From Bacillus methanolicus PB1 (lineage in GTDB: Bacteria > Bacillota > Bacilli > Bacillales > Cytobacillaceae), in the NCBI RefSeq assembly GCF_000262755.1, contig NZ_AFEU01000001.1, forward strand, positions 1 through 64,000: DNA of 64,000 nucleotides, written 5' to 3'. The notes under the pieces are model-generated. The model saw nothing but the letters and a program-made list of their open reading frames with translations, searched no databases and was not told the origin of the DNA. A program made the position numbers and the translations under genes. Of this stretch, positions 28,547 to 37,118 are shown piece after piece. How positions within the stretch are numbered: the first letter of the stretch is position 1; the number at the start of each line of letters is the position of its first letter.

Positions 28547-29332
28547 ATGAGAAAGGATAAAGATTGTATAGATGTCAATGAGTCTGCAACGATTGGTGAA
28601 TGTGAAAGTTTTTCTACCGGCGGCCCTCCCACCACTCCAGCAGGACTAAGAATATTGAGAGTTCCGGTTACACTGGCGGAAAGAGTTGTTAACACCAGCA
28701 TTGTTGCGAATATTAATTTTCCGGAACCTGTTCTTGAGATCAAAGATATCAAAAAAAGAGTAAAAGTTGTTCAATGCCGTCTGCTGACTCCAGGAATTCC
28801 GGCAACTTCTGATGATCTCTTTCCTGCAATCGATTTACAGTTATTCTTGAAAGGTTTTGTCCGTAAAAATATTCAATACGCAACTCCGTGCCCGGATTCT
28901 TCAGATTCATGTGTATCTTCTGATATACGATCTCTTACAGTGGATATTCCTTGGGAATGTGTAACAACAATACCGGCATCCGATTTTGTCTCACCATTTA
29001 CTCCACCTCAGTTGCCAATACTGAATACTCGGGACGAATTCGATTTCTTTAGAACTCAAGATTTAGGAAAAGGCTTCCCTGAAAAGGATCAATTGCTTTC
29101 AAGCGATCTTTCTCAATTCCATCAAGTGAGCACCCAATTCTACAATCAGCTTCCTTTCTGTGAGCTTATTTCAAGTAGAATTGTAGAATTTGATGAAGCC
29201 GTTGACCGTGAGCCATTACCTAACCATGGTCCTTTCGAGGAAGGAACATTTACAAGAATAGTTGAAAAAATATTCTTACAATTTGTTGTTAAAGTAATGC
29301 AAAATCAGCAAGTTCGTGTTCGCGCTGATTAA
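28547..29332 (+). CDS. CsxC/SPOCS-like spore-surface protein 1
   Basis: 261 aa. Contains the pattern VPVTLAERVVNTSIVANINF, PEPVLEIKDIKKRVKVVQC, LKGFVRKNIQYATPC and a second half ending QFVVKVMQNQQVRV. It resembles the SPOCS (DUF3794-type) domain and the exosporium proteins annotated as CsxC family. About half identical by eye to the next gene and related to two others nearby. No signal peptide, as expected for a protein made in the mother cell and assembled on the forespore. The ribosome binding site is AAAGGAGGA. Confidence 0.78.
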   Translation: MRKDKDCIDVNESATIGECESFSTGGPPTTPAGLRILRVPVTLAERVVNTSIVANINFPEPVLEIKDIKKRVKVVQCRLLTPGIPATSDDLFPAIDLQLFLKGFVRKNIQYATPCPDSSDSCVSSDIRSLTVDIPWECVTTIPASDFVSPFTPPQLPILNTRDEFDFFRTQDLGKGFPEKDQLLSSDLSQFHQVSTQFYNQLPFCELISSRIVEFDEAVDREPLPNHGPFEEGTFTRIVEKIFLQFVVKVMQNQQVRVRAD

Positions 29333-29385
29333 TTGAAAAATTCAAAAACTGCCAGCTTATGAAAGTGGGATAGCATTCAATCAAG

Positions 29386-29429
29386 GCATTATCATGACAT
29401 TTTATTCCAATGTCATGATAATGCTTTTT
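29386..29429 (+). terminator. intrinsic terminator
   Basis: GCATTATCATGACATT and its exact complement around a seven-base loop, then TTTTT. Confidence 0.9.
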
Positions 29430-29617
29430 CTTTTGTCCATAAATATTTTTCTGACTTATTTTATACATATTCAATTTAAAGCAAGTTGAGATTGTACATC
29501 ATAACAGGATTAAAATTTTAAATTTTTTTGTCTTCATGAATAACAAGGCCCTTTATTTTTTTAGATTTCAAATTCTTATGTAGTGAAATCAGCGAATGCC
29601 CATGGGCGGATACCCAT

Positions 29618-29644
29618 ACCTAGTCATTTGTACCGCATACGATA
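29618..29644 (+). promoter_or_regulatory. sigma-K type promoter
   Basis: ACC at 29618-29620, then 15 bases, then CATACGATA at 29636-29644; the ATG of the next gene is 30 bases downstream. Confidence 0.6.
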
Positions 29645-29673
29645 AACTATCTTGACTCTAAGGAGGAGCTAGT

Positions 29674-30465
29674 ATGTCAGATTTTCATAAAAATAGAAAA
29701 GAACATCATGATTGTAAAAATGGCGATTGTAAGGCAACTCACCATCATTACCCAAATGTTTCCATCGGAAAAATTGTTACAAAGGTTCCAGTCGTTCTGG
29801 CTGAGCTTACCATTCAGACTCATGTCGACACAATAATTAATTTCCCGGAACCAGTTTTAGAAATCAAAGATATTAAGAAGAGAGTAAAATTGACTCAGTG
29901 CCGCCTGCTGCTGCCAACGAACAAATTATTTATTAAGGGTTTTGTAAGAAAGAATATTCAATATGCAAGTCCATGCCAGGAAATCGAACCAAGCACTTCA
30001 TCAACAATATCTTCTGATTTGCATTCATTTACCGTTGACATTCCGTTTCAATGTATTACAGAAATCAGACACTTCTTAACTAAGCCTGTCATGCCGGAAA
30101 TAAACAAACGCCATGAATTTGATTTCTTTGTTTCGAAGCCGCTGCCAACAGGCCATCCGGAAAAAGATGAATTACTAACAAGCGACCTATCCCAGTTTCA
30201 TCAAGAAAGTACCCAATTTTATAATGAACTGCCATTTTGTGAACTGATTTCCAGTAAGATTATTGAATGGGACGAAGCAACCGATAGACAGCCTCTCCCT
30301 AACTCTTCACCAATTGGAGAAGGTTATTTTTCAAAAATAGAAGAAAAAATGGTTCTAGATCTTACGATAAAGGTACTTCAAAATCAACAAATTCGCGTTT
30401 GTTCAACAACGAATGATGATGATTGGGATCATGACTGCGATTATGACTACGACTGCGATAAATAA
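29674..30465 (+). CDS. CsxC/SPOCS-like spore-surface protein 2
   Basis: 263 aa paralogue of the previous gene: VPVVLAELTIQTHVDTIINF, PEPVLEIKDIKKRVKLTQC, FIKGFVRKNIQYASPC, LLTSDLSQFHQESTQFYNEL, LTIKVLQNQQIRV. The N-terminus is His/Lys/Cys-rich (HHDCKNGDCKATHHH) and the C-terminus is an Asp/Cys tail (DWDHDCDYDYDCDK), possible metal-binding or crosslinking extensions. Ribosome binding site AAGGAGGAG. Expected in the outer spore layers. Confidence 0.78.
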   Translation: MSDFHKNRKEHHDCKNGDCKATHHHYPNVSIGKIVTKVPVVLAELTIQTHVDTIINFPEPVLEIKDIKKRVKLTQCRLLLPTNKLFIKGFVRKNIQYASPCQEIEPSTSSTISSDLHSFTVDIPFQCITEIRHFLTKPVMPEINKRHEFDFFVSKPLPTGHPEKDELLTSDLSQFHQESTQFYNELPFCELISSKIIEWDEATDRQPLPNSSPIGEGYFSKIEEKMVLDLTIKVLQNQQIRVCSTTNDDDWDHDCDYDYDCDK

Positions 30466-30488
30466 GAGATTCTCTTGAATTTACCCCA

Positions 30489-30523
30489 GGGGATTATACA
30501 ACCCTTTTTGTATAATCCCGTTT
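30489..30523 (+). terminator. intrinsic terminator
   Basis: GGGATTATACAA / TTGTATAATCCC with a six-base loop, then GTTTTCCC. Confidence 0.8.
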
Positions 30524-30640
30524 TCCCTTTAATTATGAAAGAGTTAATCAGGAATCATTCATATCGCATTTCTATGAAGAAATGAATGAAAGGAGGTAAG
30601 TGGAAAGGATGCTTCTGTAACCGGCACCTTTCATGGCGAA

Positions 30641-32704
30641 ATGAACGATGAGAAGATAGCTTTTCAACAGTTAAACTCATTCCATAGTGCGAATCAAAAT
30701 AGATCACCTGACATTCATAGCACCCGCACACAACAAGACTTTTCCAGATTTGGCAATAGAACGAGGAGCCGCGGAGAAAATCTCAATTCAAATCATTTTC
30801 AGAGTCCATCTGTTAAAACAGATTCAAAAAAGCATGTTTCCTCACCCGTCAGAACAAATAAAGAAAAAGCCTCTGTTCCTTTTATTTTGCCTCCTCCTAA
30901 AATTGTTGGAAGCCAAGTAATAAGAAAAAAAGTGAAAGTCTCCAGTAATGAACATGAGGAAAAATCTACAGAACTAATATCTTCAACAGAAATTAAGGAC
31001 ACAGACGAAAATCAAATTGAAAAAGATTCTGCGGATGCCTTAGAGAAACCATCTCATATTCAACAAACAGTTCATCCCACTGATCATGAAGTTTTATCAG
31101 CCGAAGAAACTAATGGATTCGAAGAAAGCATTTCAACGGATCTAAAGAATAATAACGAATCCCTTTCTGGAGCAACAGGCCTTAATGAGAAGCCCATTTC
31201 AGAAGAACCTGCTTCATTTTCGGAAGAGCCTTCTTTTTCACATGATGAGACATCTTTATCAAAGGAAGAATCTCGATCAATAACTGAGAAATCATCTTCA
31301 CCGGATGAATTTTCATCTGTACAAGAGGAGTCATCATCGTCTACGGATGAATCTTCTTCTATGGTCGAAGAGGAGTTCTCTTCACCGGATGAATCTTCAT
31401 CTATCGTCGAAGAGGAATCATCTTCACCGTATGAATCTACATCTATGTACGAAGAAGATTTATCTTTACCGGATGAATCTTTAACAATGGTGGAAGAGGA
31501 AACTTCTTCTCTGGATGAATCTTCATCTGTACAAGAGGAATCATCATCAACCGAAGAATCTTCACCTATCCATGAAGAATCAGCCTCATCAATGGAAGAT
31601 TTTTCATCAATGCAGGAGGAGTCTTCATCGTCTACGGAAGAATCTTCTTCAATGCTGGAGGAGTCATCCTCATCATTGGATGAATCTTCAGCTATGATCG
31701 AAGAGGAGTTCTCTACACCGGATGATTCCTTTTCAATGGTGGAAGAGGAGTCTTCTTCTCTGGATGAAGCTTCATCAGTGCAAGAGAAGTCTTCATCGTC
31801 TACGGAAGAATCTTCTTCTAAGGTGGAAGAGGAATCTTCTTCTCTGGATGAATCTTCATTAATACAAGAGGAGTCTCCCTCATTAACGGAAGAATCTTCA
31901 TCAATACAGGAGGAATCTTCCTCTTTACCGGATGAATCTTCATCAATACAAGAGGAGTTATCCTCTTCACTGGATGAACCTACGTCAACTGATGAGAAGC
32001 CTTCTTCATCAATAAAGAAAGAGGCTTCAACTATCCAAGAAGAATCATTGCGAGAGAAAGTTACTACCATACTTGAGGATTCTTCTTCCCTGCAAGAGTG
32101 CTCGGAAAAAGAGATTCTTGAGAAAGCAGATAAAAAGAAAAAATACCAAAATAAATTCCAATGTAATGAACCTCTCCCTATTGTAAAATTGCCTGTATTG
32201 CTTGCTGCAATAAACATTGATGTCGATATTTTTGATTCATATGATTTGTTAATACCAATTACAAAAATCCGAAAAATCGACTGGACCTGTCATTCTTTAA
32301 AAGTTCGAACTGTTCTTCCTTCAAACACTGTATTTTTAAAAGGCATGCTGGTTGCCGATATCGAATATGTAAATGAGAATCAATCAAATTCTTTTCATAC
32401 GTTCAAACTTCAAGTACCATGGAAAAAAATAACAAAAATCGACTGGCTTCACCAACCAGTAATGCCCGACAACAATCATGTGGAATATACCTTCCAATCA
32501 AATGATCGCGAGGAGATCAGCAATCACCGCGAATATCAAGAGCAGTTTGCTCATCCAATTTATCATGATTTGCGTAGTCTGAATTTCGTATGGAGTGAAG
32601 AAGTTAGTACAAATACTGACACCTTAAAACTTTTTATTCAAGGCAGAGCAAGATTATGTATCGATCTCTTACAACAACAGTATATTGACCTTCATTCAAT
32701 CTGA
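30641..32704 (+). CDS. Ser/Glu-rich repeat protein with C-terminal SPOCS-like domain
   Basis: 687 aa. About residues 190-470 are low-complexity repeats of the type EESSSSxDESSSxxEEE, strongly acidic. The C-terminal part (about 510-687) repeats the pattern of the CsxC-like neighbours: LPIVKLPVLLAAINIDVDIF, KIRKIDWTCHSLKVR and FLKGMLVADIEYV. I infer a spore-surface protein with a long acidic, Ser-rich spacer that could be phosphorylated or glycosylated. The start is uncertain: the strong AAAGGAGG site (30591-30598) is over 40 bases before ATG 30641, and no in-frame start codon lies near it. Confidence 0.75.
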   Translation: MNDEKIAFQQLNSFHSANQNRSPDIHSTRTQQDFSRFGNRTRSRGENLNSNHFQSPSVKTDSKKHVSSPVRTNKEKASVPFILPPPKIVGSQVIRKKVKVSSNEHEEKSTELISSTEIKDTDENQIEKDSADALEKPSHIQQTVHPTDHEVLSAEETNGFEESISTDLKNNNESLSGATGLNEKPISEEPASFSEEPSFSHDETSLSKEESRSITEKSSSPDEFSSVQEESSSSTDESSSMVEEEFSSPDESSSIVEEESSSPYESTSMYEEDLSLPDESLTMVEEETSSLDESSSVQEESSSTEESSPIHEESASSMEDFSSMQEESSSSTEESSSMLEESSSSLDESSAMIEEEFSTPDDSFSMVEEESSSLDEASSVQEKSSSSTEESSSKVEEESSSLDESSLIQEESPSLTEESSSIQEESSSLPDESSSIQEELSSSLDEPTSTDEKPSSSIKKEASTIQEESLREKVTTILEDSSSLQECSEKEILEKADKKKKYQNKFQCNEPLPIVKLPVLLAAINIDVDIFDSYDLLIPITKIRKIDWTCHSLKVRTVLPSNTVFLKGMLVADIEYVNENQSNSFHTFKLQVPWKKITKIDWLHQPVMPDNNHVEYTFQSNDREEISNHREYQEQFAHPIYHDLRSLNFVWSEEVSTNTDTLKLFIQGRARLCIDLLQQQYIDLHSI

Positions 32705-32794
32705 GTCTGAAAAAATAGAAAAAAGATTGAGCTTAATTACCATTTGGACTGTCTCATCATTCATAATGGGATCAATACTTCTGTTACTAAATAA

Positions 32795-32821
32795 AGGGTG
32801 TCACATGAAATGAGACACCCT
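32795..32821. terminator. bidirectional terminator between convergent genes
   Basis: AGGGTGTC / GACACCCT hairpin with an 11-base loop; A/T-rich on both sides, between the stops at 32704 (+) and 32840 (-). Confidence 0.7.
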
Positions 32822-32839
32822 GATTTTACATTGTGAAAA

Positions 32840-33646
32840 TTATATATTTCTTGACCGTCTGTACCGATTTGGATTAGTGTTACTTGTTGATGCATTTATT
32901 TGATGGTCGTCACCATCATGATCATGTGGCGGGCAGAACAATGTTGGGTCGAATTGCTGAGTTTGCAATAATTTGAAGAGAAGGAAAACTTCAACTTTCT
33001 CTGTGATCTTGTTGAAACGACCGAACCTGTCAAAATCTTTTAATAAGTCTAACTCAAGAACTTCTGTGAAAATAGGTTTACATTCAATTGGTTCATTATA
33101 ATCTTCATCTGTAAATTGTCCAAACGTGCAACGATCTGCTCCATGGCCTTTTTTATCAAGAAATCTTATTTCATCAACACTATTTTTTATACTAAAAAAT
33201 TGCACTGGTTTGTTGAAAACTTTGACTGTTTCATTACAAGTAAATTCAACATCTGTGCTAAAGTGCTTAACAACGCCGCTGCAGTCCTCAACATATTCAA
33301 TATTTTTGTGCAAAACGCCAGTGATAAATACTTTTACTAATTTTGATGATGAATTAGGAAACTTAGGAACTGCAATTGCTTTACATTGTTTCAACGAAAC
33401 ATTTTTGCGAATATTTTTGATTTCTCTTGCCGGCGTAGGCAGTTTAATGTCCGATTCAATATTTGCTTCTAGTTCTACTTCCGCAAGCACAACCGGAACA
33501 TCAATGACTGGAAAATCCTGTGGATGAAATACCTCAGGCTCAAATGAATCACTAAAACAGTCGACTCTCTTTACTTTGGCTTTATCACAAGGTTTAGCTG
33601 GGGGACACTTGTGATCGTTACAACCGCAACTAGTATTTCTTCTCAT
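32840..33646 (-). CDS. CsxC/SPOCS-like spore-surface protein 3
   Basis: 268 aa. Cys-rich N-terminus (MRRNTSCGCNDHKCPPAK), then VPVVLAEVELEANIESDIKL, PAREIKNIRKNVSLKQC, VFITGVLHKNIEYVEDCSG, and a His/Asp segment HDHDGDDH near the end. More distant from the first two paralogues but plainly the same domain. Ribosome binding site AAAGGAGTG. Likely a structural protein of the exosporium or outer coat. About 390 bases upstream of it (33650-34038) I see no gene. Confidence 0.78.
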   Translation of the reverse strand: MRRNTSCGCNDHKCPPAKPCDKAKVKRVDCFSDSFEPEVFHPQDFPVIDVPVVLAEVELEANIESDIKLPTPAREIKNIRKNVSLKQCKAIAVPKFPNSSSKLVKVFITGVLHKNIEYVEDCSGVVKHFSTDVEFTCNETVKVFNKPVQFFSIKNSVDEIRFLDKKGHGADRCTFGQFTDEDYNEPIECKPIFTEVLELDLLKDFDRFGRFNKITEKVEVFLLFKLLQTQQFDPTLFCPPHDHDGDDHQINASTSNTNPNRYRRSRNI

Positions 33647-34039
33647 TTATTTCACTCCTTTGAATTTTTGTAAATCAAAAGAAAGCAAAAAATTTAACCA
33701 AAGTAAGGTTATTTACTGCTTTTCTTTTGACTTACTATTTTATATGTTTCAAAGACCAAACCTGCATGGACAATTGGTAGTAGACTTCCGCATATTTTTA
33801 ATCTAATCAAATATGTTTAATTGATATCAAAAAAAAACCCGAAATACCGGTCGAGAATACAACCTTTTCAGATTGTATAAAATAATAAGTTGCAACAAGC
33901 ATTTGTCCCTTCCAAAATAATTGCTTCATTAATATAGTATTTTTTCAACTTTATAAAACCAAAACTCAAATGTCCTTAATAATTTCATAAGCTTGTACTT
34001 CTGAGTATTTTTAAGAGCCTATTTTTGCAAGAATTGTGT

Positions 34040-34067
34040 ACGCAACCATGGGTACTTCCATACTATA
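34040..34067 (+). promoter_or_regulatory. sigma-K type promoter
   Basis: AC at 34040-34041, 17 bases, then CATACTATA at 34059-34067; the gene starts at 34117. Confidence 0.6.
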
Positions 34068-34116
34068 TTAATGCATTAGTAATAAGAACTAAATAAACGA
34101 AAGGAAAGATGACTAT

Positions 34117-35244
34117 ATGAAAAAGGACATCAAATCCATTCAAGGTCAGCAATTATTGCCGAATCTTCCAGGACCTGAATGTATTCGTGTTACAAAAGTA
34201 TATGACTGGGTCGTCCTTACAAATCGCGATCGGAATAAAGTTCCCATTCCGGAAGAGTGCTTCGCTCAAATTGAAAACTGCCGCCATCAAGGCAATACTG
34301 TAACGGCTTCATGTACAGAAGTACCAGGAACTCGCAGCTGCGATTTCGTAGGCTCAACACCAGCAAATATAGGTGTGCCGGGTGCTCAAATTGTTACACT
34401 TGCTTTCCATGTCCATATCCGTATTCAATTCTTCTGTAACGGCTCACCTCTTCCAGGCTGTAATTTTGTCGTACCAGTAAGCTTTGTAGACGATGTTATC
34501 CTCTGCTTTCCAGAAGGAACAGAAATTAACTGTAACATCTTTGATGTACAGTGCTCCGTCCTTCTAAATCAAATGCTTGGCAATATGGTTGTTATTGACG
34601 TCATTATGTGTAAGGATGTTCAGGTAGAAGCAGAGGTAAAACTTGAGGTAGAAGCGAAGTTCTGTGGACCAAGACCAGTTATCCCAATTGAGGAGGATGG
34701 CATTACTTGTCCAAGTCCAACGTTCCCTCAACAATGTCCGGATTTATTCCCGCCAGATAACTGCGAATGCCAAGGTGAAGTTGACCTTGAAGACTTTGTT
34801 GCTACAATTCTTGTAAGTGGAGGAGGTACAGGAGCTCCTACTGCTGTATCAGGAAGCCTTGATCTTACTGCGCTGATTTGCGACCAATGTAGTCTTGCAA
34901 ACAGCCGATTAGAAGCTGATTTTACTGACTTTCCACAGCCGAGTCCATCACCAGGAGAAGACGCTATTGATCAAAGCTTTACGTTTAGAGCAACACAATT
35001 TAATCCTCCTACATGTGTTCCAGATCTTTTGGGTGTTGTTACAACACTTACTGTTGCTGGTGCTGGGGTTTATCAACAGGCAGGCCAGGCAGAGCAAGAT
35101 GCGACGTTCTTAGCAATTTTGGATGATGCAACTAACACAGTAACACTTAATATCTTTGTAAACGGATTTATGGTTGCTAGTATCGCTGCTTTACTTGTAC
35201 CGGAAGCTTCGATTAACGTCGGAAATTGCGAGCAATTAACCTGA
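34117..35244 (+). CDS. Cys-rich spore coat/exosporium-like protein
   Basis: 375 aa. It opens with ECIRVTKVYDWVVLTNRD, a phrase I associate with spore-coat morphogenetic proteins of Bacillus and Clostridium. The N-terminal half (to about 190) contains many Cys residues and a beta-rich pattern (AFHVHIRIQFFC, VPVSFVDDVILCF). The C-terminal half (about 210-375) is a separate acidic domain of Asp/Ala/Thr character ending in NVGNCEQLT. No signal peptide. The ribosome binding site is AAAGGAAAG. A terminator follows at 35285. The exact family name is uncertain. Confidence 0.7.
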   Translation: MKKDIKSIQGQQLLPNLPGPECIRVTKVYDWVVLTNRDRNKVPIPEECFAQIENCRHQGNTVTASCTEVPGTRSCDFVGSTPANIGVPGAQIVTLAFHVHIRIQFFCNGSPLPGCNFVVPVSFVDDVILCFPEGTEINCNIFDVQCSVLLNQMLGNMVVIDVIMCKDVQVEAEVKLEVEAKFCGPRPVIPIEEDGITCPSPTFPQQCPDLFPPDNCECQGEVDLEDFVATILVSGGGTGAPTAVSGSLDLTALICDQCSLANSRLEADFTDFPQPSPSPGEDAIDQSFTFRATQFNPPTCVPDLLGVVTTLTVAGAGVYQQAGQAEQDATFLAILDDATNTVTLNIFVNGFMVASIAALLVPEASINVGNCEQLT

Positions 35245-35284
35245 TTATGGTCAATTCTCCAATAACAAGATTATTATAGGAACT

Positions 35285-35310
35285 AGGAGAAGAAACATCT
35301 TCTCCTGGTT
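35285..35310 (+). terminator. intrinsic terminator
   Basis: AGGAGAAGA / TCTTCTCCT with a four-base loop, then GGTTTTC. Confidence 0.8.
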
Positions 35311-35522
35311 TTCTTTTGGGTCTTTTAAACAGAGATTGTATAAGAGAACTTGGTTGACTCCTGCACAGAAGTAATAATCTTTCCCTTTAAGGGTGTTCAT
35401 CGGAAATGGACTTAAGCAAGTTTTTTTCTTTTGTTCACCTTTAAACCAAATCTATTCATTTTAGGCTACCCATTTCCCATTCTAGTCGTTACCATTCGAT
35501 TGAAACCATCATATTTATATCA

Positions 35523-35531
35523 CATATCTTA
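35523..35531 (+). promoter_or_regulatory. sigma-K type -10 element
   Basis: CATATCTTA, matching CATANNNTA, 24 bases before the ATG of the small peptide gene; an ACC lies roughly 17 bases further upstream. Confidence 0.45.
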
Positions 35532-35554
35532 GCTTCAAAAGGAGAGATGATAAA

Positions 35555-35698
35555 ATGGCATCTGATCGGCTGCGAAGAAAAATTAGGAAAAAATTAGGAA
35601 TATCATCCCCAACACCATCCGTTAAGCCAAAAAGCATATTCCCCAGCATACAGGCACAGCCAGTCCGTACAAAGGGCTGCTGCGGGAGAAGCAAATAA
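35555..35698 (+). CDS. 47-aa basic peptide with C-terminal CCGRSK
   Basis: Begins MASDRLRRKIRKKLGIS and ends RTKGCCGRSK; strongly basic, with a Pro/Ser-rich middle and a Cys pair near the C-terminus. AAAGGAGAG precedes the ATG at a good distance, so translation is likely. It ends 28 bases before the JAMM protease gene, which has a poor ribosome binding site of its own and may be coupled to it. No family recognised. A substrate or partner role for the JAMM enzyme is speculative. Confidence 0.65.
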   Translation: MASDRLRRKIRKKLGISSPTPSVKPKSIFPSIQAQPVRTKGCCGRSK

Positions 35699-35726
35699 TC
35701 TTTGTTTTTCATTTAGTACCTTTTTT

Positions 35727-36116
35727 ATGTCAAAAAATGTATATGATAAGATAATTACCCATTGTAAAAAAGAACTTCCTTATGAAGCATGTGGGCTTCT
35801 TTCAGGGAAAAATGGAAAAGCGGAGACTTTCTGGCCAATGGAAAACATATACAGAAGTTCTGTTTCCTTCTCAATGGACATAGAACAAATTCGCTTAGTT
35901 TTTAACCTAATTGACAAAAGACAGGAGGATCTGGTTGGAATTTATCATTCCCATCCCACCGGGGAAGCCTATCCTTCCAAAGGCGATATTGCCTTCAATA
36001 ACTACCCAGATGTCGGGCATATTATTGTTTCGCTTTCAAGGCAGACTCCAGTAGTGAATTGTTTCCAAATAATAGAGAACAGGATAATACCAATATCCCT
36101 GGAAATTGTAATTTAA
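35727..36116 (+). CDS. JAMM/MPN metalloprotease (M67 family)
   Basis: 129 aa, the size of a bare JAMM domain. Zinc-site residues are all present: Glu20 in PYEACGLLSG, His74 and His76 in GIYHSHPTGEAYPSKGD, and Asp87. Such stand-alone bacterial JAMM enzymes cleave after C-terminal Gly tails of ubiquitin-like or sulfur-carrier proteins, or have unknown substrates. No ubiquitin-like or E1 gene is in the window. The context (spore-surface genes, small peptide upstream) hints at processing of a spore protein. Confidence 0.85.
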   Translation: MSKNVYDKIITHCKKELPYEACGLLSGKNGKAETFWPMENIYRSSVSFSMDIEQIRLVFNLIDKRQEDLVGIYHSHPTGEAYPSKGDIAFNNYPDVGHIIVSLSRQTPVVNCFQIIENRIIPISLEIVI

Positions 36117-36184
36117 AGATAAGAAAAATTATGATTTGCATTCCAATGCTTGCCTCTGACCAAAGAAATTTTCTTTTCATTTTG

Positions 36185-36245
36185 ATATACTCGCACGTTC
36201 CTCCTTATCCTAAAAGGTCGAATTTGCGAGTATATATTAATGAAT
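36185..36245. other. long-loop inverted repeat
   Basis: ATATACTCGCA / TGCGAGTATAT, perfect over 11 bases, separated by 39 bases. It lies between the convergent JAMM and GT-D genes and may form a weak terminator. The rest of 36117-36286 shows nothing. Confidence 0.45.
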
Positions 36246-36286
36246 TGGTTACCTTAATTCTAAAGATAGAAGGACAGCAAGAACGC

Positions 36287-37036
36287 TTAAATTTCATTTT
36301 CTTTTGACAGAGAGTCTTGATCGTTCCATTTTTTTACAAGCATTGAATGGTCGAAACTTTTTCCATCAATAATCAAATCAAGTGCATGTCCAAAATCGAT
36401 TGCTACCCTTCCTGAAGATTTAGCAATTCTGGGAGCTAAAATAGTTGCCGGAATTCCTGCGGAAATTAAGACTATTTCCCATTTCGAATCTTTTAATACA
36501 TAATCATGAACAATGTCTATCTCATCAAAGTGATTTAACTGTATGAAGCCAGTGACATGTACTCCCTGTTTCTTAAAAATAGAATAAGCCTCGTGGGAAC
36601 GGCGTCCCACAAGGAAGACCTTTTTTTTATTCAGCCATCTCCAAAGTTTTCCCTCGTTCACTAAATCATGCATAATCCAGGCGCAGCAAATGTTTGAGGG
36701 TAAAAATGCCATTTGTTCAAGCACCAGTCGGGTTGTTTTTGCCCAAAAATCCAGTCTTTGGGGTGTAATCAAACCAGCCATATCCACAGTTCGTAAAGCC
36801 GTAACTAATTCATTTTTTATTATCTCAGGGGAACTGGTTACCCCTGCGTAGGATGCATACCGTTTAAATTGCTCTAATAATAATGGATTGGCCGGCCAGC
36901 TTAAATACGTAATTTCCCCTATACCAAACCGTGCAAGAGAAAAGCCAACCTTCTTCTCGATTGCTTGATCTATGATTCTAATCACTTTTTGGTTATCCAA
37001 AAGAGAATGTTCAAAGCAATAATCCTGATAAGCCAT
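36287..37036 (-). CDS. GT-D fold glycosyltransferase-like protein
   Basis: 249 aa from ATG 37036, which has GAGGAG seven bases ahead. The phrase FSLARFGIGEITYLSWP near the N-terminus, and the later KKVFLVGRRSHEAYSIFKK and VLISAGIPATILAPRIAK, fit the GT-D (DUF1792-type) glycosyltransferase fold. Such enzymes extend glycans on Ser-rich surface proteins. It follows the 403-aa gene by 82 bases on the same strand, so the two probably form an operon. Confidence 0.75.
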   Translation of the reverse strand: MAYQDYCFEHSLLDNQKVIRIIDQAIEKKVGFSLARFGIGEITYLSWPANPLLLEQFKRYASYAGVTSSPEIIKNELVTALRTVDMAGLITPQRLDFWAKTTRLVLEQMAFLPSNICCAWIMHDLVNEGKLWRWLNKKKVFLVGRRSHEAYSIFKKQGVHVTGFIQLNHFDEIDIVHDYVLKDSKWEIVLISAGIPATILAPRIAKSSGRVAIDFGHALDLIIDGKSFDHSMLVKKWNDQDSLSKENEI

Positions 37037-37118
37037 ATTTAATCTCCTCTTTAAGAAAATAACCCCAATGATAATCCTGCTGAATGATCCTCTTATGTGT
37101 AAAAAATTCATATGAGAT

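Noticed and set aside
31084..32217. A 377-codon minus-strand frame inside the Ser/Glu-rich gene
   Set aside because: It is the mirror of the GAA/TCT-type repeats; it has no ribosome binding site and its Ser/Asp composition follows directly from the repeat on the plus strand.
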